A stretch of DNA of 64,000 nt. Origin: Halichondria panicea. Taxonomy: Eukaryota; Porifera; Demospongiae; Suberitida; Halichondriidae. Below are positions 1 to 15,000 of this stretch, one piece after another. The notes beneath the pieces are model-generated. The model did no database searches and was not told the origin of the DNA. It worked only from the letters and a program-made list of their open reading frames with translations. Both the position numbers and the translations under genes were made by a program. The stretch covers positions 4,051,442 to 4,115,441 of the forward strand of contig NC_087392.1 of assembly GCF_963675165.1 (NCBI RefSeq), read 5' to 3'. Position 1 is the stretch's first letter. The number at the start of each line of letters is the position of its first letter.

Positions 1-3000
1 GATGTTAGGAGAGTAACGAGTGATAAGCATGTGCTGGAGACCAGGGTTAGGGGAATGGTGGAAAGAGAACAGCTGGACGACCTGATAACCAGACATAAGG
101 TGTGTGTGTATACTGAGGCTACAGTAATTATAGGAAACCTGCATGTGGGAGAAGCCACTTTTGTGAGTTTATGTCATATGGTGGTGGATTAAAATACCAG
201 CGTACTAAATTATACAAATAGAATACATGTATGTCCTATATTATGGTCACTTATATGAGGTTCTATTGTACATGTATGTATTCATAATTTGTAGCTATGT
301 ATGTACATGTATGTGTGTGTGTAAGCTGTGAGTCCATTTCTCTCTTTGCTAATAATGTGTACCCCTCGTTTCTTGTACGTGTGTACAGTAATTAAACCTG
401 TCTATAGTGGTCACCCTCTAATATTGCAGCCAGGCTAATGTCTCCATGGTATGCATGACTGTGTTTCAACCTTTGTTAGCCACTAGGCTACCTCTTGATT
501 GCCCCCACTGTTGGTCTGCCCTAGGTGACCGCTAGCAGCTTTCACTGTACATGTACTGTATGCACTGCATGTATTTGATTTACAACATGTACATGTATGT
601 CATCTGTTTTGTGTGCATGTAATGGTTTGTAATTGCTTGTCCAGGAAATTCCTGAAACTACCTTCAGTGAGTATATATTTTAGACACTGAAAATACATTT
701 ATGTAATTTCCTCCCATTCCAATAACCCCATTCCCGTGCAGCTTGAGGTGTCACGACTGATGGGGAAGTTGGAATGGTACGCAGAAAACCAGACACAACT
801 AGACAAAGATTCAGAGCTGCTGAGATCCAAGGACAAAGAGATAGCCACTCTCAAAAAGACGATAGGCTCGCTGGAACCAACGCATCCCCTCAGGGGAAAT
901 TCTCGAACAAAATCTCGAGGGGCTGAAGCAAGGAGGGTGGTCCAGCTGGAGAGTCAGGTCCGTGAATTAGAGAAGGTGATTCAGAAGCGGTTTCCCAACT
1001 CACTGTCTGCTCTGATACTGGCCAGCAATAGAGAGGCTGACACTGAAGACAGAGCAAAAACACCAAGGTGTGTACATGTACAGTACAGTATGTGTTATAA
1101 CTAGAGCACTAAAGTGCTAACCCTCGGCTGGTGACATGATTATAAAGAAACCAGAAGAGTGGTACAGATCTAATGCAGTGAATGTAGTACATGTATGTAT
1201 GACTTAGCTGTACGTATGTTTAGTACAGCAACTCAGGAGCAATAAAACCAGACTGGAGGCATGCTGAAACATTTGAGAACAGAGTTTTAGTGATACATGA
1301 GACTAGGATCACCAGCAAAGAAGCCTGGAGTCTTAGAGAAGTGTGGCTCCTGGTCCAGAGTCAGTAAAGCCTCCCGAGACAATAAACCAGTCACAATTCT
1401 AGCTTTCTACTCTAATGACCCTTTTCCATTCTTCCTGATACGGGATCACTTCAGCTACAAATATGTAGATCTACCTCGAATAAAGGTCGCGTGTAGAGCA
1501 GCAACGTGCTCTTAGCTTCTGCTCGCTTTTAAGACAACGAAGCTTTAACATCGAAATATGCCACTTTTAAACTTATTGTATGGAGGCTATCCATGCTGTA
1601 AATGCAGTGCTATGGCATCCAGGTGAGTAGACTCCAAACAAACAAACAGAGCACTGAAGTGCTAATCCTCGGCTGTTGACATGAATAAATACATGTAGAT
1701 GTATGAGTAGCAACAACGTACAATTTATATGAGTAGCTAGCAACAATCTACTTTTAATAGAGACCGGTAAAGGATCACTTCAGCTGCAAATAATTATGTC
1801 GAATTTACCTCAAATAAAGGTTGCGTGTACTAGCCAACGGGCAAGTTCAAGTTCTTAGCTTTTGCTCACTTTTATTTGACAACGAAGCTTTAATATTGGG
1901 AGTTGCCACTATTACTTGTTGTGAGGCTATCCATGCTGTAAACGCAGTGCTATGGCATCCAGGTAAGCAGAGTTAGCAGACTTAGAAACAAGCTTCTTAG
2001 CTTTTGCTCGCTTTTATACGACAACGAAGCTTTAACATTGAAATCTGCCACTTTTAAAACTAATAACTTGTTGTATGGAGGCTATCCATGCTGTAAATGC
2101 AGTGCTATATGGCATCCAGGTGAGTAGACTCCAAACAAACAAACCAACGTACTACTATACCCGTGGCCGCTTACGCGCCTCGGGCTATTATTACATTGCA
2201 TGGCTGTTGGTGCTGTACCTACAATTAGTAAACATCTTAACTGCATGCAAAGTTCACAGAAAGCTTTTTAATGTAATGATCTTTGCCGTATTTTTGCACC
2301 ACATGTATGTTGTGTACATGTATATTGATTGAATGTGGCATGGTGATGCCCTATACACAGGTCTGCTGACAGTAACCATGGTTATCTTGAGGGACGTGTT
2401 GGTCAGCTGGAGACACTGCTGGAGGAGAGGGAGAGAGAAAGTGGGCGAAGCCTCCGAGCACTTCAGCAGAGGTACACGGCCATGGAGGTGAGTTGTAAGT
2501 TTTTTGAGGTGGCATTACCTTTTATGTTCCAGATTAAGACTCCATGGCTGATTATTGTGCTCAAGCTGACGTACTTACATGTGTAGTTCCTACAAATTAC
2601 TTTTAGATACTAAGTTAAGGGATGTGTGATATGCATTCATTTTGTGTGGGTTAACTGGGGCTGAATTTCTCATAATAGCTATATTCAAAAACAGTGCCTG
2701 TGTTTAGTCTATATCAAGGTCTATCTCCTCTCATTATTATATCGATCTTTGATCGAACGCCCGAAGTTACATGTAGCAAGCCTTTATATTCCTCTACTTA
2801 TATTCCTATACTAGTACATGTATACATGTGAAATACTGTGAGGTGACATGTATATAGTACCAGTATGCATGCAGGGTGTCATACAGGATTTTGGTGGAGG
2901 GGGAAAGTTACCAGAACATTTTGCTAAAAAAAAAGTCCTGTTAGTACATGTACATGTATGTAACATTACCAGCTATGGAAACCTAGGGACATGCCTGGAA

Positions 3001-6000
3001 AATAGTTGTTAATTAGGTGGTCTTACATGTAGGTGAATTCTGGTGGGTTTTGGGGTTGAACTGGTACTTTAGGGAGGGGGGATTTGAGCCAGAGGGGGAT
3101 ATCCCCCCCCTGTATGACACCCTGGTATGTATATGTACTGATCTTGGAGTTTGCTTTACACAAAGTGGGTAAGTATCATGTATTTTGATGTTTTGTATTT
3201 TTTGTACATGTAGCCATATTGAAAGACTTGATCTTTACCCATGGACTACCTATACCCTTGGTGTTTCATGCTTTTTAGCAGAGTGATCTTTACCTAGCAT
3301 CTGTACCATGGCTTTAGTACTGTGCACCCTCAAGAATATCCCTGCTGTCAGTGACGCACTTTGACAATCATTACTGCGTGCGTGTTATATTGCATGGTAC
3401 TACCTAATAGTCGGGGGTATTAAGATCACTAGTTGAGTGTGAGGTCATTGAACGTGACCCTAAGCCACTTCCTGTCCCATTTCCTGGGTGCTTAGGTCGA
3501 GCTGGCGACAAATCAAATGAAGCCTTACATTCTCATATATGACTGAAATATTTTATCTGGGTGATTCACCTCTCCATGATGCAGTGCACTAAGGGACCAT
3601 TTGTGCACGGTAGTTCAAATTCCATGCTGTGTATTTACATGTACGTCATGCTATTAATTACTTTGTTGTGTTTAGCCTAGGGATTTTATATTTAGGGACT
3701 TAATCATTGATTTGAGAGAATTAAGCCTAGTCCTATTTGAAGAGTCTAGGTCTTTTCTATGACTAATGTTTGCCCTCTGTATTGACTAGTGTGTATGTAG
3801 ATGTTTTAGACAGGGAATTTGTGGTAGTACGTTAGTGCACAATACCAACTGTTTTTGTTTTATAAGGAACACCGAAACCTGTTTGTAGTAGGCAGAGACT
3901 AGCAGTGGCTGTATTGAAGAGGTGGCCTACTAGCACATGTTGAAACATAATCATGCTATGGACACTTTGGGGCTTATTTTATTATAGAAGGTGGCCTAAT
4001 CATCACAATATACAGGTTTCACTGTACACACACAGTGCAGCGGAGTGCTTTATATGTGAACATACCATAATAATAGATCATACGTGTACCATAGTAACTA
4101 TTAGATGTAGCAAGTCGTGGGAAATATGCAAAACTAAATCTTGTATTAACTACCAATTTTTTGGTATTGATTCCAGCTACAAATCACTGGTAATTTATAA
4201 CTGGTATCTATTGTATTCCGTCGTAATCGCATAGTAGGTACCTAGACATGTCGCTGAAAATGTGTTTTGTATACGCTTGATAAAGATCTCAGCTCGGAAA
4301 TTTCACTTATTTACTTCCTCGCTGAGCTGGAGTAATGGAGTTATCTGTAATGAGTCGTACGGTATTTGACAAGTTTATTGTTCGTTTAGTAGACTTTACC
4401 TGGACTTTGCTAATGAATCGTACTGTACCCAATTGTCTAACAGCCGTCCTAGACGTTGGGGAGTGTGTTAGCGCATTGCTCTGCCATTGATCATTTTCTC
4501 CTTGGTATTTTCTTGCAGATGGTACAAGCGATAATTTGATTAGCTAGAAATTTAATCGATAGCTACGCCTTGATTAGGTTGTAGGCACCAGTGGATTGGC
4601 ACTATTTAGATGATATGTCAGAATTTTGGGGCATATTAATTACCAAAGTCTTCGCTTTTTAACTAGATCATTAGCAGGTTGCACGTTTACTGTCTATTGT
4701 GGCCAGCCCATTAGCAGGTCACCCCTTTTTTAATACAGCCAGGTTAATGGGCCTCAAAGTCTTCACTGCATGTGTTTGAACCTACATGTTTGTTATCAGG
4801 CCACACACCCTCTATAATACAGCCATTTATTGGTGTGCCCAAGGGTGACCGTTATAGACCGTATTGCATTTCTATGTGCGTAGTGCAGTAAGTGACTATA
4901 ATTATATTAATTGTGTTTTATACACTTAATACGTATAATTATTTGCAGCTGGCATATGAGAAGCAGCTGGCTGCACTCAAGGGGAGCAGGTCCTCATCTA
5001 CGGTACCAGGGCAACCAGGCGCTAATACTGAGAGGAAGAAAGACGGTAAGAGTATCTTTTCGAATGGGGCCCAGTTTTCTGTCTAGTTCTTAACTTTTGT
5101 AAGCGTTTGAGATTAAGGCTTTGAACAATGCATATGTAACAGCTACATATATGCTCAGATTCTGTGGTATTGCACTTATCTGCCCTTATAACCATAATAC
5201 TATTCTATGCACAGTGTACATTGTACGTAATCATTATTATGTGTTAATTACATGTACTATTCTCAAGGGTCTTAGAGGAGCGTTATTAAATCAACTATAT
5301 TTGTGTGCATGTACATACATGTATCACTATGACGTTTGTATTTTGTTTGTGTACGTACCTTCCAGATGAATGTGGGAATGTCCTTCACTGTCAGACTGTA
5401 CAGTTGACCTCTGACCTGGAAGCAGCAAGATCGGAGAATGTCCGTCTCAAGGAGAAGGTTAGTGCTTATTTCCTGTAAGCTACGGGTGACGTACGGGAAC
5501 AAACGAAGTCCTTGAGGAGTTAGAATAATTATAGAGGTTGTTAACTTTTTTCTTGTCGTAACGCCTAAAGCAAATTACAACATGTATGTATGTAAGTGAA
5601 AAGGAAAATGCAATGAAGAATTAAAGTGATTCAGAATTATTACCATGTACGTACGTACATACCTAAAAGATTCTGCAATGACTTATGATCTATTTATGGG
5701 GTCCCTTTTTAATATCCACATAAGATGCAATTTTCTCATTGGAACTACCTTCCTTTAAAGCTAAGCATCCATACATGCAATTATGTCAGGGGTAGTGTGC
5801 AACTGGCTTCCTATAATTGCAAGTACATGTAGTTGCTGATTATTTCATAAGGACAGAGCATTGTCTGGACAGTAAACATGTAGGTGTCTATGTCCTCTAC
5901 GTGAACCCTCCCCCCCCCCCCCAATGTCACTGTTTCCTGTCACTGCAAGGAGGTTAGGGTGTAAGATATTAGTGCACTGCCACTCATATTGTGGTCACCC

Positions 6001-9000
6001 CGTGATGATCAGGTCACCCTGTTACAGTGTATAGTACAGCCAGGTTAATTGGTTCCCAAGTCTCCACTGAATTTGTTTCAACCTGTGTTAGCAAGCCACC
6101 TTATTATTTTTATAGCCCCTGTCTAAGAGGGACCACTATCTGTAGTAGTACGTACGTACGTAAGTTTAGGATTGGATTTCTGGCTGATACAATTATGTCT
6201 GTCACATTGATTCTATCCCTTTTTGCATTCTTAGACTTAATTACATGCAGCAACTTGGTGTTGGCTGTTATGTAATCATTATTTAAGCTTGGTGTGTCCA
6301 CTCTGAACTGAACTTTGGCTGTATACTCTTATTCATGGTAGCCAAAGCTAGAAATTGTCCTATTATCCTGTAGCCTCTAAACAGCTGGTCTGAGAGAATG
6401 TCATATAGGTTCACCAATCACCATGCACCAGTGGGAATTATATTGGGCTTATCTCGGGTTCACATAATTATGTTGTTGCGTTGCAAGGTACTACAAGTGT
6501 TATGGGAGTACCTAGTTGCCTCTTTATAAGGCAAATATCTTACTATAAAACATCGAGTGGTGGTGTCAGTGAGGTGGGGCAATGGGTATGACAACTACTA
6601 CTGTTATTATGGTGGTGCAATTTGATTTTTTATTCCATTTCCATCTGGACCAATTGTCCCGCCTTCTGACACTACCACTCCATTGCTTATAGCATTAGTT
6701 TTAGGCCACAAAGTGCACGTATGTGTGTGCCGTACGTGAGAGCACTATAGAAGCTCTACGTCGGTAGATACTTAGATCCCATATAAGTGTGTTTGGCAGG
6801 GAAGTATATGAGCTATTATTCCCAGGGAATTATAATTTCATGCTTGAAGATACAATAATTATGTAATGCATGTTGCTAGCTCTAGTTAGCCAATGAAAGT
6901 GGTCATTGCGTGCGGTATCTATGATGTCCCTCACACCTCGCCATAGATCCACATGCCCATGATCATCTAACTAGTCGCTCGCAGAAGAGTCATACTTGTA
7001 TGACAACCTAGCTGCTTGCTCGTGAAAAGTAGAAATTCAATTATTGCTTTGCCATAATTATTAGCTTCACGGAAGTTAATTCCAGTTGATTATCTAGACC
7101 AAATTTGGCATCTATTCCCCCTGTTGAATACCTAAGGAAATTCCCACATGTAAGTCGATAGTCACGCACCTTCAAGTGTTTTGCATAGGGTATCGAATTA
7201 ACTCAATTTGCGATTGTTAATTCGAATATCCTCTCCATTCAAGTGTTAAATTTCTACTGTGGTTGCCATGACAATTAGTGAAGGTTTGCCCGGCATGTAA
7301 ACACAGGCATACCACAAAGCAACCACCTATATGTTACAATAATCGAATAAGGAAGATAGATCACATTGTCATGATAAGGTTAAGTAGTGTACATGAGCTG
7401 TTGTTTTTTCTTCAAGTGTCGAAACACAGTAGAAACTCGATACTTGAATAGAGAGGATATTCAAATTAACAATCACAAATGACACTTTGAAATGTGTGAC
7501 TATCAGCTTACATGTGGGAATTGCCTCAGGGTATTTAACAAGGATAAGAGAAGCGATACCAAATTTGGCCAAGTTAATCAACTCGGAATTAACATAACAT
7601 CCTTTTCCGTGAAGCTCATAATAATGGCAGATCATTATGTACTTAATCGATGTTTGGTGCTTTGCTTCACTGTGGATTTGCACGTAGTCTTAATTTCATT
7701 GTTCTCTCTCCCCTCACACACACAGTTGGCTGTGATAACATTCGAGGCTGATCATCAGAGAGTGCAGCTGCATGGAAAGCTAGCAGAAGCCGAGGCCAGG
7801 CTCACAGACATGCAGCACACAGCACAAGAGAAGGTGTGCTGGTTGTAGGGAGGGAGAACAGAAACCAAAATTATTGGTTTGTCTACTTGCCGGGCGGGTG
7901 TCATGTGGTCTGTTTAGAAGCTGTATATCTATGGTATTACCGGAGTGCACGTACGGTGCTTCCACTGTAATAATGCTTTTAAACACATAAAGAATTAATG
8001 AGTGAAGTCCTTTTTTGAAGCTGATATAGTTCCTATTGTTCATGTAATTGTAGTCTAGAGTGGTACATACATGTATGGTAATTGCCACGTCTACACTTGC
8101 TGAGTTTACTGCCGCTGTTTTGATGAACGATAATGCTGTTAATTAACTGATAATACAGAGCGTTGTTTTCCTAGTCTATATTTGCTGTAGATTCTCATGC
8201 ATATCTAGACTGGGTTGGCCTCCAGCACATGTAGTGTCTATAGTACATGACTGCATGTACAGACACATTTATTCTCTCTCATGATAACTGCTTTAGGTGC
8301 TCTTAATATAGCAATTGTTGGTCACACAAACTAAAGCACAATCATTATTTGTGTCTCTGTCAGCTCATTATTTATGTATGCTTATACATGAGTATCCATA
8401 TTTTGTTGATTCTGCTTGTACCCACACCACTTTCAACTGTATGCAAACATACTGCCTCATTACTATTAGCAACATCCTGCCCTCTGGGCATAATATACAG
8501 TAATTGCATGTGGTTTTTAAATTATCCGAATTACGCATACACAAAATAGAAATTTAAGGTTGTGTTTAAGTATTGACTGTCAATTTGTTGTTGTGTGTAA
8601 ACGTTTTCAGTTTGCATATTGTGTCTGTGTCAATAACTTGGAGTAGCAAGAGTGTAGTTTAATAGCTGCAATATCCTCCCCAAGGGTGCTTCTATTCCCC
8701 TGCCCAGTGTGCTGTATCCTTTAGCACAGTCCCAAATATGAAATATCGAAGTACCCAGCTCTATTGAGAGAAGAGACGAACTGTTGCATGCTACGTACAT
8801 GTGTTAGCTGAGGTCATGTGATTGATATTAAATGTTCAATGCTGGCACACTGGCACCAGCATTGAACACCCATACGCAGCTGCATGTGCACACATTTATT
8901 TAAATGTACATACCAAGACATGTATTTCAGCCACACCATGCTAACAAGGTGCACACGTATTTCCAGCATACCGTACGTACGGGTATTATTTCGAGGGTAT

Positions 9001-12000
9001 AAATTTTCGCGGAATGACTGTTAGAAAGGTTTTCGCAGATTTAATTTTCGTAGAATAGCAGCCTTTTTGCAGCATGCATGCATGTGATAATAAATTCATG
9101 GGTATAAATGTTCACGGTACATGCTTAATCAGCGAAAACCACGAACATTTATACCTTCAAAATATACTCGCTATACGGTACATACATGTAGCTATAATAC
9201 ACTATCAGTTCTTATACACTCACACATTACATCACACACACACACACACACACACAGCTGCAGCGGACAGTGGGGACTCACAAGGCCACTGTGGACAGCC
9301 TCCGTGCTCGACTGGCCAAGGAGCAGTCTCAATCACAGACAGTACAGCTCACCTCACAACTAACAGCCAAAGAGGTGAGTCGATTAATTAACGTTTAGGC
9401 GGCCGGTAGCTCACGTACTTCTTAAAGTATGCAATTTTCAACTCTCACATAATTATATATCTTACTCCCATTAACTACCTATGCTTTAAGGGACTTATGC
9501 ACAGGGTTTGTGTTTGAGTTTGGGTGATACGTAAACAAAAGTCTTACACTATTCGTCCTGTACTTTTTTGTACAATGTATGCTCTTTTTTGTACGGAGGG
9601 CCACACGTGCATGGACATTGATTGTGTTCTGATCCTTAATGACTTTATTTGTTAGTTAGATCTAGCCTGCTCCAGCATACAATGAACTGTCAGTACTGCT
9701 TAATACCTAAATGCCTGTCTTAAAAGGCCCGGCCCGTCTTTTGGTACTTCTCTGCAGTCCATTTGAGTGAGCAAGACCTCAATACTGTCATACAATCATA
9801 CGTACATACATAGTTCAAAAGTTAGTGTTACTTATTGTGATGCTTTCACTAATCAAGCCATAATATGCTGAGCAGCCATACAACTGCTCAACTGTGCATC
9901 CTTGAAGAGAAGCTCTAAGAAGTGCTTCTTTCCCTATTGGCTGACCTCTTGTGTGTTTTGTGGCAGATACAACTGCCGGTTGTTCTTATTTGAATTTTTG
10001 CTTTTCCTCTCCTCTTTTCGAGTTGGATGATTGCAAGGTCTCTCTCCATTAACCTTAGTCCCCTGGTTGCTTAGTTGGGGTGAAATCCTCCAGATGTTGT
10101 TGACCACGGTGGGGTTTCCCACTGGCACCATTGTTTCCTTTGTCTCTGACCTTTCACAGACCCTTTATGTAATGTACCTTCCTTTTTCACACAGTTAATC
10201 CCTTTTTAAGTTGTTGGTATTTAGCGATATGAAATCCTACTATTTGGTCATGCACGCGGTTGATTGTGAATCAACTGCTTCCTCAATTCGCCGACCTTTC
10301 ACCCGTTCCCTAGCAGACAATATCCTTTGTGCCGAGACCTCTGTAGTGCTCGCTTTGACTCAATTTTAGGAACACCTGTTGTGACTTGCGAACCAATTTG
10401 CGGCCAGCTGTCGTATCCTCCAAGTCTGTGGGGCGGATCACATGCATGGTCTCTGCTGGTATTGCAAGTCGTACAAATTATACCATTATGTAGCGTAGCC
10501 TTGGTAATAATTGTACGTGATCTGCTTTAATTGGCCATTTCCTTGTGTGTGATAGATATCTTTGTCGAAGTGGTTTTCACACAATTTCTCAAAGCTACAC
10601 CACCTTTATATGTGTGCGTAACATAACTCTTACCTAGGGGATGTTGCATGGTCTAGCAGCCATGAAGCCAGTTAACTCGATCAACTGGTACTCGGTATAC
10701 ATTTCATCAGCAAATCAACGCTATACTATATAGCGCTGGCCTACATGTATTTCACCTACAGTATTCGTACCCTATAGCCAACGTATGCATGTGATCAGCA
10801 AATTAACAGATCAGATTGTCCTAATTTTACATCAACACAACTCATACTATAAAGTGTTGTATTAGCGTACGTTAATATGTGATCTTTTACAAGTGTGCAG
10901 TGCATGTTACACTATTTTATCGACTTGTTTTGTGGCAGCTAGGGGCAGTTTATTGATTGGATAGTCAGTCCATAATGTCTTCCTGTCATGGCTTCCCTTC
11001 TAGAGTTTGGATATCTATCTCTGTGAATCAATTACCTGGAAAAGTTCTGATAGCCTATAATTATTGCATACGTACATGTATGGGATCATTAATAGGAATT
11101 AGTCACTAGTCACGAATTTCTGGAGGGATTCAGTTTTCTTCCACTAGTTCCTGTAATTTGCTATTGTATACTCGTTGCATGGGTGTACGTAGTTACCAGG
11201 AAATGTTTCATCACATGTCCTCTCACATGTTTAAATTTAATGTCCTTTTGACACTTGTGGTGTGTTTGCTACGTCACTACAAGTACGTATAATGTGTTTA
11301 GTTTAGATGTTGGTGCTTATAATATTATAGCAGCAAAAATGAAGGGTAGACAGTGTCAGTGGGAAATGGGTCCGGATGGGAACACACCTTTAATTGGGTC
11401 CACTCAACCATGGCATTTATAATTATCACTTCTGTTGCCTCAACCGGATGGGAACACACCTTTAATTGGGTCCACTCAACCATTTAAGGGTACAGTTGTA
11501 TAATGCATGTCACTGTCTATTGATCTTCTCCAAAATGTTAATACCATGTTACAGTTATAATTATCACTTTTGTTTTCTCAACTGATTTAACAATGGAAAC
11601 ATGAGCTTGTTCGTGAAATTAGGCACATCCTCTTTCTCATGGCGCCAGCGGAGATATGCATACTTTAAGACCACTGGCTAAATATCCCTCCCTCACACAG
11701 CATTACTTAAATGTTTGGTTCGGGTACGTACATGTGCATGTGGGTACATACATGTGTACATATATATATGTACATACGTATGCATGTATGTCTTCACATA
11801 CAGCAACTAACCTTCGAACCCCTTAGCTGTTGGAATACCACATGACTGTGTGCATATCACCATCTGCTCACTATCTAATCGTATGAACTGTAAATGTCTC
11901 CATTCAACAAGTGGTCTCTTGGTGATGGATTACAGCAATTGAATGCATTCGTTCATACATGCATGCTTCTTAATTTTCCTAGTGAATATTCATTCAATTC

Positions 12001-15000
12001 AGTAGGAAATATGAAATCTATATAGCACGCTCATATTATCATCACAATTAATCATACGTGCATGCTTCTTAATTTCCTGATGTATATTTATTCCATTCAA
12101 TTCAGTATATGAAATCTATATACGTAGCACGCTCATAATTTTTCATCATCACAATCGAGTACATATTTCGTTCATACACAGTGCTTCTTAATTTTTCGGA
12201 TAAATATTTATGTTTATGTATTTATATTGCATTCGTTTCAGTGTGAAATCTATAGCATGCTCATATCATCACTATGCACGTATTTTATGAATTTCCCCAC
12301 CGTTGTATGACCTCAAATTCCTTCCTTCGTGAACACGGTTGCTAGGTGTCCTGTACGTCTATAGCAATATAAGTATTACATATTACAGAGTGTTCATGTG
12401 TACATGGACAAAAGTTATTAATATTGGAAGGATCTTGCATCCTTCATTTTCTAGATAGACAATTAAGATGTTGTCCATAAGATGTTGTCCAAACCGGAGC
12501 CCGTACGACAACTGTTTAGAATACTTGTACAGTGAAACCTCTAAATACAGGACATTAAATCATTAGATATTTTGCCTGAGCTTTGTCCTCTTTCGTATGT
12601 TTCTACAGTTTTGTCTGTTTTTGTTTATAGGAAGGTGTACCTGATTTAGAGACAGAACGTTGTATGCATGACACTATCACCCTAGGGAGGGGGTATTCCT
12701 AGAGGAAGGGTGATGGTGCTTGAACAAGGACGGGTTGGCACTCGTGGGAAAAGTGAAGCCTCGCTTTGACAACAAAGGAGACCTCTCTAGTGTTCGTGTT
12801 GTCATAGTTACCCCACACAACTTTTTAGGGTGTGTGTTCAACAGACACCCAATTGTGTGTGCATCAAAGCCACTTTTGTGGAGTTTCTTCTAATTGTCCA
12901 CATCCTGTTTATGTGTATTGTAGTGCTATTGGGCTATTGAGAATGGAAAATTGAATATCAACTATGCACAACGAGGCAGACTAGTGGTATAGGGACTGTT
13001 TTTGATCACATGCAGTAGTGCATGCCACATGCACAACCAATTCCGTAAAGGATGTTCACTTCAATTACGCCAATTACACAAACTTAATTCTCATTAACTG
13101 CATGTAGTATATGTTTCATGATCCGCATAGTATGCACTCCTGGTAGTATGTACAACTTTTGATTGTATAGCACTGACAGTTTTGCCATAATAGCAATATG
13201 TCGTCGCAAAAAAGAGGGATTTCTGCGTACATATAGACTGATCTGCACACTGTTAATTTACATATTAATATGCTCTCTCATTCCTGCATGTGCATGCAGG
13301 CTACCATTCTACATCTGAGAGAGAGGATAGGTTGTTTGGAGTTCAATGAGACCCAGCTCACCGAAAGCAAACACCAGGAAGACCAGCTGAGTCAGCAGAT
13401 AAAATTGTTGAGTGATCAGCTCGTGGAAGCAAAGACACACCACGCACCAGTGAGTAGCACTGTTGTTATAGTCTCGAATACCCGCCTCAACCTAAAAGCT
13501 TGAGTCTGGTCAAACTCACATTGAGGTTTGGTTCAAGTGTGTCCAGGAATTTCTTGGACATTTAATTGACCACAAGTGGGTGTGGAACATGAATAAAATT
13601 ATAGTCTACATGAATATCATTATAGCTAACCGCCACGCAGCATGGATTGTTACTAGTAGAAGAATTAGCCCCTGACAGAAGGCGACGTAGATGGATAGAG
13701 TTGTAAGGATGTGATACTAGAACTCTCCAGACTAGCAACAGGACCTTTGGAACACCTTGTCGAAATTAACAGCCTAAATGCTCATTTATGTGAATTTGAC
13801 CGTCGACCATGGTTTCATGGCCCTCTAGCTCTGTGCAATGATGGCTTCAAGCTCAGTGTTTTTCTTGTAGGCTTTCAACTCCTAGCCTTAATTGATACAC
13901 TGTCTGATATAGCCCTCTGTGTATGTGTATGTTCTGTCCCTAACATGCGGTGGCTTTATCACTATGCTTGTGGGCGTGTAGCCCACTTGACTTTGCTGAC
14001 TGTGCAGAACAAAGTTCATATGTGAGTTTGACCAGACTCAAGCTTTTAGGTTGAGGCGGGTATTCGAGACTACTGTTGTTAGGCATCACAATTAGGGGGA
14101 GGATTTATTATTTGCATCCTATACAATCAGAGAACTATACTCGGAACACATACTATATCGTGTACTGGTAACCACTAATTTGTTGGTAACGTCGAATTCT
14201 TACAAATATTACATTCTGCAGGAGATGCATCATTTCCAAGCCTTGCAGACCAAGATTGCACACCTCGAAGAAAGGTGATCACAAAATCTTCTGTGTTATA
14301 TAATAGCTGCATCATGCATTGCTCATGAAGTGTAATTGTCAACAGACATTGAAACCTTGTGGCGTTAACAAGGAGATGGCATGCTAACTACATGTAAAAC
14401 ACATGCATGCGCAATACATGCATGGAAACTTTGGTGCATGCTTACTAACTTGGCAGTATATACTCAGTGATCATTGACAAATGTGTTACTGCATAATAAT
14501 TTGTTGTGCATGTGTAGGTGTGCTCAGTACCAAGACTTGATGCATGAGAAATGGAGCAGCTTACAGCAACCTGTCACACAGAGGAGCCTCAAGGAAGTTG
14601 AGGTTATTAGTGCATGCATGCATGGCGTCTCTAATGCAGCTAAAGCACATACAAGTGCAATACATGCAATGTATGTCGGTGTAATATAATAGCCGTCTAT
14701 ACATGTATTTTCAGTTTGATAACCACAATGGTCATCCGTTATAATACACTAAAATCTCCTAATTTGAACCCATTATAGACATACATGTACGAGTGTTGTG
14801 GTTATTTATGATATGGGTTTTTTTTAGCACTACCTAAAAGTGCAGTATACGTGTTCTGTTTATGCATGGGCTCCATTAGCAGTCCATGCATGCACATGCT
14901 CAAAGCATGGTTATTTTTTAGCATTACTGTAGAACCTCGATTATCCAGCCCTCCGTTATCCAATTATCTGGCTTAGCAATTTTCTCTTTAAATAATTCAG

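Noticed and set aside
2075-2332. 85-codon frame starting [11 protein letters not shown], and similar frames at 39-40 kb and 61-62 kb
   Set aside because: These are translations of family-A repeats, found on either strand in introns. There is no consistent frame among copies.
9374-13299. Extra CEP162 exons inside the 3.9-kb intron
   Set aside because: Candidate acceptors (for example near 12630) lead quickly to stops, and the flanking exons already join in phase. No additional exon is supported.
13711-14025. 104-codon frame inside the MULE-like element
   Set aside because: It runs into the terminal inverted repeat and shows no zinc-finger or DDE motif and no similarity I recognise. The element is more likely non-autonomous.
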